The notes under the pieces were generated by a model, which saw only the letters and a program-made list of their open reading frames with translations, had not been told where the DNA came from and did not search any database. A stretch of DNA of 64,000 bases from Nissolia schottii (lineage: Eukaryota; Streptophyta; Magnoliopsida; Fabales; Fabaceae): contig QANU01016478.1 in the NCBI GenBank assembly GCA_003254905.1, positions 489,977-553,976 of the forward strand. The letters are read 5' to 3'. Made by a program: the position numbers and the translations under genes. This document shows, in pieces, positions 49,182 to 60,595 of the stretch (position 1 is its first letter; each line of letters starts with the position of its first letter).

Positions 49182-50496
49182 GCCGTAGGAGGTATTCCCC
49201 ATACTGCTTGTACTTAAATGTGTATCTGGGACTCCAGCAAGAGCCTATGTGCATGTTTCATTTGTCATTCAGATGTGTGTTCTTTTAACATCATTGTTAA
49301 GTTGGTATTATTTTGTAGCAGTTTGGTATAACACCACCCCCCCCCCCCCNAATAGAATACATACAAAAAAGAGAGCCTCTCCCCGAAGTCTCAAAAATAT
49401 GCAAGTACTCTCCGTTTGTTATCTTATTGTTTTGTTTCATGGGTTAGTCATCAGTGATTATTGAATACTGAAGCTCTTGTTACATGATTATTCCTATTTA
49501 ATTAATAATACTAGCAACATAATGAGCTTGTGCCAAAACCGATCCAAAATTATCAATCATATTTTGCAAGTTAAATAAAAATGCGTTGCGTTCCTCTATT
49601 TTAAAAGTATAAAAATTAGCTTAAAAATTGTCACACATCTCATGTATTCTTTCTTTTTAGATGTATAAAAATTAATTAAAAAATTATCTTAAACTAAATA
49701 TCACCCAACCCTGAATGAGAACAAAGAATGGTTGAATTTGGGAATAGTTACTTGATCCTTCCATCTGAGGTTGAAGACAACAATTTTGACCATATTTTGT
49801 CATGTTAATGAATATTTAATTTTATTTTTATGAATATTAAATGTATCAGATATTTAATTTTATTTCAATTAATATTAATTTTGTTATTTATAATTACAAT
49901 TTTTTTAATTTCATATATATTTTGTTGATATATTTGCCAGTATCTTAAATAATATTATTAAAAGAAAACTAATTATCAGTAAATATATTTGTCAATATCC
50001 GTCACAGAGACATTGTTTCTATAATAGCTTACTAACGAATATATTTATCGGCAATTGCCATTGGATTATGTATATGATTGTAACTAGTTACCAATACCTC
50101 TATGCTGTCAGATATTTTTTGACACAAAATGCAACAAATACAAAAAAAAAAAAATCCTCAGTATTTGGTTGTAATTCGCTAATAATTAAAGGATTTTTTT
50201 TTTTAAGTCGTGTATGGATTGTCCAGCTCTTATTTCTCTTGCCATGTTGCTGCTGACTTTTCAAATTTTTGTGTTTAGATTAGTATTGGTGTTATTTGTG
50301 ATACTGGCATTTTCTTGGTCATTGGGCTAATATCGTAAATATGTCTAATAGATATAATGTACAAATTCTTTATTTTGAAATGTTTTTAAAGGTAAAGATG
50401 TATCTATGTAATACTTTGAGCATCTCTTTGAATCATTTCATATTTTACATTAAGATCATTGTATTAATTAATCTCGATGACAGGTCCTATTTCTTG

Positions 50497-50515
50497 GTGT
50501 GTGTGTGTGTGTGTG
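50497..50515. repeat. (GT)n microsatellite
   Basis: About nine GT units followed by a T-run of about a dozen bases in AT-rich intergenic DNA. Confidence 0.8.
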
Positions 50516-51247
50516 TTTTTTTTTTTCCATTTTCTATTAACAATAATCTAATATCCAAATTAAAATAAAGGAGCAATTAAAAAGTTATTAAAACAATTAA
50601 GATTTTAGCAATTAATATTTTGATCTAAAATAATATATTTTGCCATAAAACTATACTATGGTCAAAATTTCCTTTATTTTAGCAATTAATTTTAAAATAA
50701 AATAATATATTTTGCCATATAACCGTGTTTATTTTATTTCCTTATTAATTTAAATTTTAATGGTCAAACTTATATTTATTGTATCTAGTAATTTTGAAAT
50801 AAAACAAACATTCAACACAAAATCTTGATGAATTTGTCCCATTGTTAATTCTTTCTAATAGAACTAATTTATTAGTTTTTTTAAAGATAAATTTATTTTT
50901 GGGTTATACACATTATATGTCATTTAGAAGAGTTGAGCACGACCTTTTTTAACTTACTCACATTAGACTAAGGGAGATGTCACTTAAACTGCTAGCTTTT
51001 AGCAGAAGTAATTTATTATTTACCAATAATCATTCGGTGTTTCAATTAGCATTAATTCAACATCAAAATAAAAATAAAACATGCAATTTAAAAGCTTCTA
51101 AATGACACGTGTATTTTTATCATAATTACAAAATTTTCAATAAATAAAACATCAATGTGGGCTTTTCTAGGGGGGTATTTGATGTAATTTTATGGGTATC
51201 ATACCTAAGTCTAAATTCTTCGTTGATGTGTCAATATATAATTAAAA

Positions 51248-51464
51248 ATGCTATATGTACATCCAATTTTATACACTCATACATACACCATTAATAATGC
51301 ATAAACTTTATTCTCATGAGTGCACAAACATTACAAACTTATAGATGATATTCTCAATTATACTTAATTAAGTGCACAAACATTATAGGTATTAAAACAC
51401 AAACTTTATGTATATAAGTATAGAATGTGTGTATGGTGTATATTTTTTGGTGTACGTATAACAT
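51248..51464. mobile_element. MITE-like inverted repeat element
   Basis: The left end ATGCTATATGTACATCCAA and the reverse complement of the right end ATGTTATACGTACACCAAA match at most positions, and the similarity continues for about 30 bp. The interior is AT-rich, with repeated gcacaaacattata-like words. No clear target duplication was resolved, so the superfamily is not assigned. Confidence 0.45.
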
Positions 51465-51831
51465 GACTCATATATACTTAAATAATATTATAAAACTATT
51501 TTACATTGTTAGTGTATTTGAATTAAATCCGATAAAAAAACACAAATTGTATAAAAAAAATCAAGAAACACAAATCAATGGTAAAACATGATAGAATCAT
51601 GTCTCAACCTACAACATATGTTCGTAATCCAATCTCCCTCGTTGTATTTTACTTTAGGAAAATCATTCATGTTCGACAACTACCATATACGATTTGCTGG
51701 ACAGTAGCGCTAACAAGGAGTATTGAACTTTTGAACTTCCACACTAACACGATTAAAGAAGCATGATGAGCATGATGAGAAGTAGAGGCCACAGCCACTA
51801 CTACTGTTGCTAATTCACTTACCTTTCTTCC

Positions 51832-53600
51832 TGTTAGTTAATTAGTTGATGTTGCTGCTATTAGTTTCCATTTCTGTTTGTAACCGTTTGGTTGTTATGA
51901 GTTTGTTGAGTTTGTTGCTTTGGGAGGTGTTAGTGGGTAACCTCATTAAGTGAGGAATATGGTGAACCATCTTCCCTGTATATAAACTCATCACAGCATT
52001 GTGCATAATTGAATAAGTTTTTTTCTTCCACAAAGCTACACGAAGCAATGCTTCTTCCTCTTCATTATCTCAATATGGTATCAAAGCTCTGATCCTCAGA
52101 GCTCTACTGCGCATCCAGTTATGATTCGGCTTTGAGGGAATGCCACTGCAGGAAGCTCACTGTCAGAAGCTTCAGGAGGCAACAATGGCGATCTGCTTCT
52201 AAATTCGATTTGCCCATACTACTTGCATCCAAGCGAAAATCCCTTGCTGGTTATAGTTCCAGCACTTCTCACCAGTTCCAACTATCATTGGTGGAGTAGA
52301 TCGATGAGGCGAGCAATGATAGCTAAGAACAAGTACAAGTTCTTGAGCGGAGGGATTGTGAAGCCTGATGAATTTCATCCGTTGCATGAGGCTTGGGAAA
52401 GATGCCACACAATGATTCACTCCTGGATCATGAATTCCGTCTCTCCAGCAATCGCCAAAAGCATTGATGGAATCGATGATGCAATCGTGGTTTGGCGAGA
52501 TTTGAAGGAACGATTTGCACAAAGTGATTTCCTGAGAATAGCAAAGCTCTAGCACGATTTGTATACATTATAACAAGGTAACATGACAGTGATTGAATAT
52601 TTCATGGAATTGAAAGCTCTATGGGAGGAACTTGAGAATTATAGGCCTTGCATTGATTGCACTTGTGCTGTTCGTTGCACTTGCCTAGCAACTAGAAACA
52701 ATCGTGTGCATAGGGAGCAAGACTATATCTTGAGGTTTCCTACACTCTTAGATGATAGGTTTGCTGTTATTAGATCTCAAATCCTCATGGAGGATACACT
52801 TCCATCGTTAAACAGAGTTTCCACTCTTGTTTCACAACAAGAATGTGAAATTGATGTTGATCTAGATGATGAAGGAAAAATTCAGATTAATGTTGTTTCT
52901 AGCAACAATGCTGGAGTGAAGCCTAAGAGCAATGGCAAGTCCTACACGAATTGTGGAAAATCAAGATACACTTATGAAGAATGTTTCAAAATTATAGGCT
53001 ATCTTGCACATTGGAAGTCTAAGAGTTCCTCAGGCAACAATGTGGCAATAGGAGATTCAGAAGTGAAGGCAGAAACCAAATATGGACAAGAGCAGCAGAA
53101 TGTAGGTTTCAGCTTAACACAGGAGCAATATCAAAGCATACTTTTTGGCCAAACAGAAACATGTGATACAACCAGCTCCAGCAAATAATACTGCTCATGT
53201 GTCTCAAATGAGCATTATTTCACCTAAAAATTTGGCAAAATCAGGTATAAAACATATTCTTTCTGCAGCATCTTGTAATTCATGGATTTTTTAATTCCGA
53301 AGCAACAGATCATATGTGCTCTGTGATCTCTTGGTTTAGTAGATATAAGAAAATTAAGTCAGTAGAAATCAGGCTCCCTAATGGATCCAACATGATAGTT
53401 GAACATTCTGGAGAGGTTACATTCATCTCAGGACTGAATTTAGCTAATGTCCTCTTTGTAGCTGATTCCAAAGTAAATCTAATCTCTATTTCCAAGCTTG
53501 CCTCTACTTCTCATCATGCTCATCATGCTTCTTTAATCGCATTACACACTCTCTCTCCCCTCCGGTTTTTCAGCCATATCCCTTTAATATTTCCATTTTA
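51832..53600 (+). mobile_element. Truncated Copia-type LTR retrotransposon
   Basis: A 5' LTR of about 241 bp (51832-52072, starting TGTTAG and ending TCTCA) is followed by the primer-binding-site-like TGGTATCAAAGCTC at 52076. A gag region follows (52223-53188): the N-terminal part has the SNYHWWSRSMRRAM and VWRDLKERFAQ patterns of Copia gag, and a zinc-knuckle region is degenerate (CGKSRYTYEECFKIIGY, lacking the His of CCHC). A protease-like part (53314-53520) has IRLPNGSNMIVEHSGEV and NLISISKL. The frame is broken between gag halves (stop at about 52550) and again before the protease part. Integrase, reverse transcriptase and the 3' LTR are absent, so the element is dead. Confidence 0.8.
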
Positions 53601-55187
53601 AACTGCTTAACAAGTGTCTAACCTTTTTCTATTTTTATTGGTTGTTTATGTTGTCGTGCAAATTCAAATAGACTTTTGTCTTGCTAAATAGCATCATTGT
53701 TCACTTTATAGCTTTCATGTATTACTTCCTTAGATACATTGTTAATTAAATGTATTTTGATGCAGTTAGGGAAGAAATATTTGTCTATATTCATGTCTTA
53801 TTGTTACTACTTATGTTACAAGTTCATATTAAAATAATATTTAAGATAACAATGCTGACATGAAAACAATAATTAGCCATTGAATAATTTTTTAACTAAT
53901 ATTAATATCTCATAATTATTATAGTAAACATATACTTAATTGGAAAATGCTTAAGCGCACAACAAAATTGTGCACGGTCATTATGTAAATAATTATAGCC
54001 TTTTACTTACTTTATATCTTAGATGGATTGAAACTTCTTATCACTCCAACTACTCGTATAAACATTGTAAGGTATATTTTTTTGAAAACATAGATTGTAA
54101 CATATATAATAATATTTATTACTCAAATTACATAAAAATAAGTATATATGTAGACTTTTTATAAAATTATTTCAATATAATTTTTTTTACATAAAATTAT
54201 TATTTATTTTAAGTTTTTAATTCATTTGTGTTTTTGACCGGTGCAAAACACCAATATATATACTAGTTAATTTATAATTTTAATTTTTTAAATTATCCTC
54301 ACATAAATAAATCAGCTTTATCAAAATTATATTTCAATTAAGTATAATATTTATTTATTCGATAAATGTCTTACTGATTTCTTCAAGAATGATGCTGCTA
54401 CTACTGTTAGAAAGGGTAGCTTTCACCTTTTTGTCAACTTAATCACCGTGTCTACCTTTCTTTAACAGTAAATGTATATTTGGTTCATATATGCACAACA
54501 TCAAACCTTTTTTGGTAAAAATGCATCAGAATAATTAATCGTGTTTTTGTTTTGTTTTGTTTTGTGCAATTTTCACAGAGAAATGACCTTTTTTTTTAAA
54601 GTAAAAAGTCATTAATCGAATATATAGCATTTAAATTTTAGAGTAATTTACACACAGCATTGGCTAGCTATTTGTGTCCTCCCCACTCACACTTCACAAG
54701 CGATTGAGTGAGTGAGTGAGTGATTACTTGTTCCAAATGGTGCTGTTGTCATGTGTTAATATGGTGCATGTGATATATATTACTATAATTTGGTGGAAAT
54801 TTCAATTCCACACTTACGTACAGCCCTATCTCACTCACTCTACGCGCCTTAACATATAGAAGTTTGTTACTGTATGTTAAAAATATTTAAAATGTTTTAT
54901 TTTTATAATTATGTAATCGTATGTATAAAAAATAATACTGAAAAAAAAAAGGAATGATGTGCACGCAGCTCACCTTCAGTTTTAATAATGCCACCTTAAA
55001 GATGTTTGATGGCAATCACCAAAGGGAGAGCTGAATTAGAAGAAGCGTAGAATCCCCCATCGTATTGTAACCAAGTCAGAGTCGCATTAATAATAAATTA
55101 GGAGACGCCATCAAAAGTCTTCGTTCTTGGTTTCGGTCTCAGATCTTGATCCTCTTCCCAATTAATCAGATCCATTTTGAGGCGAAA
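53601..55187. other. AT-rich intergenic DNA upstream of prolyl 4-hydroxylase
   Basis: No gene seen. A GAGT repeat (gagtgagtgagtga) lies near 54706-54722. The last 100 bases or so are probably the 5' UTR of the prolyl 4-hydroxylase gene. Confidence 0.5.
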
Positions 55188-58082
55188 ATGGCGAAGCCAA
55201 AGTACTCTCGCCTACAGCCTCGAAAGTCATTGTCGTCGTCAACGCTGATCCTGACGCTGCTCGTGGTGTTCACCTTCCTCGTCCTCATCCTTCTCGCCCT
55301 CGGCATCCTCTCCGTCCCGAGCTCCTCTCGCTCCCATTTCCCCAAACCCAACGATCTCAGCTCCATCGCTCACAACACTGTTGATAGGTATGTAACCCTT
55401 ATTTCAATTTCTCTTTGTTTTACTGTCTTAAATTGTGTTCGATGCTTCGTAATTTTTATCTCTCTCTCTTTTTTTTTCTTTTTGAGCAGTAGCGATGGTG
55501 GTGAAGATGAGAGCGGAGAGAAGTGGGTTGAATTAGTTTCCTGGGAGCCTCGAGCTTTTGTTTATCATAATTTTCTGGTCAGTTCCGCGTTTCTTTCTGT
55601 TTTCAATTTTGGTTGTGCGTGGAGTGTCACAGAACCTCTTGTTTCACTCATCCTTGCTTTGTATGGGGTGCAAAATTTTGCTTTATACTAGCTTTTATGT
55701 TAGACGAGGAACCGAGATTTAACAGAAAATTTGCTCTCTAGTTCTAATATTCATCAGATCTGTGATGCCAAGCAATTGTGTTGTGAAGTAATCTCTAATT
55801 CAAAGGTCACCCTAACATGAAAATGCAATATTTATGACTTGCATTTAATTACAGAAAATACGGGTAACATGGTTGTGTGTAGAGAGGAATGGAAGCAGGA
55901 GTTTAGTGACCATCATTTGTATCTTGATATATAACAACTAAGAGGCTTCTAGTTCCTTGTATTTCACGTTGATGAATCTGTCTTTCTTTTACTATCTTAG
56001 CACCTAGAAGGTTAGGATATTGCCAGAATTGTTTTTTGTGTTTTCCTTTGCTAAATGATGCTTGACAAGACATTGGAGTTGTGTATTTTTACAGCTTGAA
56101 TGTGATGCATTAACATGATGAGATGGCATTGTGATTATTTCTTGGTTAAGGTTCATGCTCTTCTGGAGCACTGAATATGATGATGCATTGTAGTGTTTCT
56201 ACTTTCCAAATACTAAATCTTTTTGCTGATTGATCTGAGCAGACTAAGGAGGAATGTGAATATCTAATCAGTATAGCGAAGCCACATATGCACAAGTCAA
56301 CAGTTGTTGATAGTGAAACTGGAAAGAGTAAAGACAGCAGGTTAGATCATTTCCTATCTTTCTCTACTGAGTGTGCTTTGATATTGAAAGCAGTGTCCTG
56401 GGACTGCCATTGCTGTTTCTGACTTCCCTGATGGTAAACATTATCTTTTCGTGTTCCTTTTACATTTAGGGTACGTACAAGCTCTGGAACTTTTCTGGCC
56501 AGAGGGCGTGATAAGATTGTGAGGAATATTGAGAAAAGAATTGCTGACTTTACTTTTATACCTGTAGGTAAGTACTCCGTGCCTTTCTCCTTTTTATGAT
56601 TATTTTTTTCAATTTTGATTAAAAAAAAGTTAAGGATTCGAGGAGGGGTTGATCATAGGTAGGGTAGCCCGATAAACCGAGGTAAAGGAAGACCAATGAA
56701 AACACTTAAGTGAGATCATTATAAGAAAAAGGTTGACCTAAATGGACTTTCTGTATATTTGGTTTGCTGACAGAACACAATGGAGTAGTCTGATCCATAT
56801 AGCCCACCTCACCTAGTGGGAAAAGGATTTTGTTGTAATATTGATAACGTTAAGGTTTTGTTGCCAGTGATAGTTTTTCTGGGTTCACCTGTGCATAAAG
56901 TCAATAATAGTATCTAACTGTTATTTGTTTGTGTACTATATACCGTCTGTCGTGGAACCTAAATTTGTCATTGAGAATTTGAGTAGTTGATGTCGCACAT
57001 GTATCTTGGATGAATGTAGTGATAACTCTGCATGAAACAGACTTATGTGAATGCAGACTATTGTTATGTGGAATTGAAGTTGTATATGTACACCATAATT
57101 CTTCTTTTTTTATGGAATTGCGTATTTACCATATTCGTTCTAGGGCCAGGGGACCTGCTTCTAAATTCAATATGCTTTTGAAGTCTGGCTTTCAACTTTA
57201 GATAATTCCATCTAACATTATCTTCCTCGATTTTTGTTTCTTGGAAACAATTTGTTACTGCAAATTCATTATATTGCCGTTGCTATATTCACGCATTTTA
57301 TGAGGAGCTAGTTCAGTCTCGTACAAATCTGATTTTCTGTCAAGCAAACAAGATGGGATTTTTTTAGTTGCCTTTGCCATCTTTTCTATGATCTAAGGTA
57401 GTAGCTTATTTTTCATTATATACTTTACAAAGCATTACTTATGCTATGTCTTGCATACAGAGCATGGTGAAGGACTTCAAGTTCTACACTATGAAGTCGG
57501 ACAGAAGTATGAGCCTCACTATGACTACTTTCAGGATGAGTATAACACTAAGAATGGGGGTCAGCGCATAGCAACAATACTGATGTACCTGTAAGTGGCA
57601 TCAAGTGCTCTCTTCTCAGTTGTTAGCTTCTAGCCTTCGATACGAGGACAGGTGTTCAAGCTGTTTTCGTTTCATATTTTAATGATACAGTACAGATGTT
57701 GAAGAAGGGGGTGAGACAGTGTTCCCAGCTGCAAAGGGGAACTTCAGCTCTGTGCCATGGTGGAATGAGCTTTCTGAATGCGGTAAAAAGGGACTTTCAA
57801 TTAAGCCAAGGAGGGGTGATGCGTTACTTTTCTGGAGCATGAAGCCGGATGCAACTTTAGATCCATCAAGCCTGCATGGTTAGTTGTGCTTATGATTGTG
57901 CTGCTTGATGTGTCATCAAGCTTTCACAAAAAGAGATTTTTTTTTTTTTTTTGGTAAGAGAAAAAGAGGAGATAAACTAACTAAACTGTTTACTTGATAA
58001 TTTTTCAGGTGGCTGTCCAGTGATTAAGGGTAATAAGTGGTCAAGTACCAAATGGATGCGTGTCAATGAATACAAAATTTGA
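55188..58082 (+). CDS. P4H: Prolyl 4-hydroxylase, membrane-anchored
   Basis: Seven exons: 55188-55387, 55490-55577, 56243-56340, 56470-56567, 57461-57590, 57691-57878 and 58009-58082; 876 nt, 291 residues. The N-terminus is short and basic, followed by a transmembrane anchor (about residues 18-43: LILTLLVVFTFLVLILLALG), as in type II ER/Golgi proteins. The C-terminal 2-oxoglutarate/Fe(II) dioxygenase domain has H181-x-D183 (PHYDYF) and H267 (SLHGGCPV) as iron ligands and K277 (GNKW) for 2-oxoglutarate. The family hydroxylates proline in extensins and arabinogalactan proteins before O-glycosylation. The sequence is close to the Arabidopsis P4H5 type. The start is the first ATG, in AAAATGGCG context. 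Intron 4 holds a decayed LINE tail. Confidence 0.93.
56630..56850 (+). mobile_element. LINE 3'-end fragment in P4H intron 4
   Basis: Plus-strand reading gives RGRP-like, then a DLNGLS-like stretch, then acagaacacaatgga and a (tagtgggaaaaggattttgttgt) tail start, the layout of the end of a plant RTE-type LINE. It has stops in all frames. No target duplication was identified. Confidence 0.5.
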
Positions 58083-58952
58083 ATATACATTACTATTGGT
58101 ACTTACTTCCCCTTTCTTGTTGTATTGTCAAAAATAGTACAGTTAAAGCTAGACAACCTTGTTATCTGGCAATAATCTTCATTTCTGTTAACTTGGATCG
58201 AACTGATATAGATTGCTTACATTGCATGCAGTTTTATATAAAAAAATTTACCAAAAGTGAAAGATCATTTCAACTTTATGATTCGTGTTCCACCATTACT
58301 TCCAATAAGTTCCAGAATTGTTGGATTGGATGTAAATTAGGAATATGGATTTAGTGCAAAAACATTTATTAGTCTGGAGAGTTGATTTAGAACCTCTCCA
58401 GGATTGAGATTTGCCAAAACTGGAAAACTGATATCTGTGTACTCCGTATTCTACATTGTTTGGGGAGCTGTATTCACAATTTAGTCGTTTCTCTTGCACC
58501 GCATGATTCTGCTCTACTGCTTTTAGTTTAATAAATTTAATATGCTAGTTGCTTCACCTCTCTCTTTGATTGACTTATTTTCAGGCTTCTCAGAGTTCGT
58601 CATGCCGATAATGTACTATTTTCAAGTCTCAGCTGAAACTTAGCATGATAATACTCAAGCCTTGAAGGAAATGCTTAATTCAATTGCTTGCAGCATGATG
58701 CGATGTTCTGTGATTTTGGATGTTCTACTGTATCCTGAGTTAACTAATTTTTTCCCTACCTTTTTCATTTATAATAGTAGCAAATACAATAAAAAAAAAG
58801 TTACATATACACGTCAGTTTGCATCAGGGAGTTTGAAGACAATGTATGAAACCAAGAGATGGGACCAATGTACCAGCTTTTTTCCTCAGAGCTCACTTAA
58901 CCTTGCGTAGTAATCGTTGTTACAAGTATGCTTGTGCTTCTTTTTCCTCCCT

Positions 58953-59000
<48 letters not shown>

Positions 59001-60595
59001 TCTTGCACGTCTTCAATGTATAAAGCAGTGATGATAAAATCGTTTGGAGGGTTTGGGATAATCTACGGTGGTATGCGGTAACCTAGGAATGACTGACAAC
59101 GTCGTAGTTAAACCTAAAATTCAAAGTAACCAATGAATGAACAACACCGGAGATAAAAAAATTCATTTGAAGCATAACCACCATCCACCTACACTAAGTG
59201 CAGCTGTTGTCGTTCAAACTCCGACTAGTCATTGCCACCCAATTGCTGCCTCTACCATCCTTATCAAACCTTTGACACCACCCTTTAACCCCCTCTCAGC
59301 TACGTGAAACCTCAATTACCGCCCAGCTACCATGAGCAAGTTCCTAGTGCTGCTGCCTCCACCACAAAGCACTGTCATAACTTGAGTTTCACAGCCCCAC
59401 ATTGACACTGACCTGTAACTTAGATCCATGAAAGTGGTTTCTCCTCCATGCAACTCTGCCTCTGTACTGCCCCATAATGTGAGCGTGAACAATGGTTCAA
59501 GGGGATGAGCTCCCTTTGTTGATGATAATGTTGGTGGGAACGTGGAAGCGCGAATTGGCCTTAAGGTTATGCAGAAAGCAATGGTCGGATATGAAGAAAA
59601 ACTTGGATGTGTCCTGAGAGAAGGTGAAATTAGGGATTCAGATGGGGGTGAACATTGGAGGGGAGTACTAATTGATTCAGGATATCTTAGTCAGAAAAGG
59701 GGGAAAAAAAAAAATCATCTTCCACATTCATTAATAGAGATTATCAATGGATTTAAGGGAACGGTTATTTGGAAAAAAAATAAATACTGTTTGTACACCA
59801 TAAAAATTAACTCTTTATTAACCCTATATAAATATCACAGCAAAAAAAATTGTCACCAAACATTATGCATGCATAAACACACTTATATTTACTATTGTTG
59901 TTTATGTGTTTAATAATATTTATTTTTTTATTCTGTAATGTTTATTTCCCTGAATAATGTACAAACAGTATCTGATTTTGTGATGTGCAAACAGCAAAAT
60001 TGTATTTTGCAAGATTAAAGAAAGTTAGGACTTGGGAGTCTACATGCACCTTTACAACATTCAGGGAGTGGTGTACATGACCAATAACTCAGGTAAAGTG
60101 TTTTTATTCCCCAAGTTATAATTCTTACTATAATAATTATAATAATAAAACAAAAGTGAAAGGAAAATTGGTGAACCTGTACAAAAAGATGATGTTCAAA
60201 AATCTAGACCATTCATTTATTAAACTATTTAATCAAGGTCTAACATCAATTTAAACTACAGTGTGTGGTGCAATCACAATTATTCCATGCACCACAGCAC
60301 CCGCCAAAGCACAACCGTAAACCAGGAACAAAGACTAGTTCATCCTCATAGACAAATTAGAGAAATGAAAATAATGAATTACATTTCTATAGCAAACGAC
60401 ACAGTCATTACAACACTTCATTGTAGCCATCTAGTTCCTCCGTTTATTAACACAACAGCTAAATAGCATGGATTTCTACCACGTTGAAAGGACCTCTGCT
60501 TACCCATAATAGATTATTTCGATAAAGTTAAAAATCATTGCAAACGTGTGCCAGTAACTCGACCAGCAGACATGGTTTTCCCTTTTTAAATCGTG
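58083..60595. other. P4H 3' flank and intergenic DNA
   Basis: About 2.5 kb between two convergent genes (P4H + and aconitase -). The first few hundred bases may be P4H 3' UTR, and sequence just below 60596 the aconitase 3' UTR. It holds a (CT)n tract at about 58945-58996. A GC-richer stretch (59160-59500) and the open frame at 59542-59760 show no recognisable family. Confidence 0.5.
58945..58996. repeat. (CT)n microsatellite
   Basis: A CCCT-rich start grades into about twenty CT units. It lies about 0.9 kb after the P4H stop codon. Confidence 0.9.

Larger units (their letters stand above)
49182..51831. other. AT-rich intergenic DNA
   Basis: About 2.6 kb with no gene seen. It includes a C-run ending in a single N at 49350, a (GT)n microsatellite at about 50497-50515, and the MITE-like element at about 51248-51464. 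Confidence 0.5.

Noticed and set aside
59542..59913. 123-residue open frame on the plus strand
   Set aside because: No recognisable motif; the tail is low-complexity Lys/Asn. Possibly a repeat fragment.
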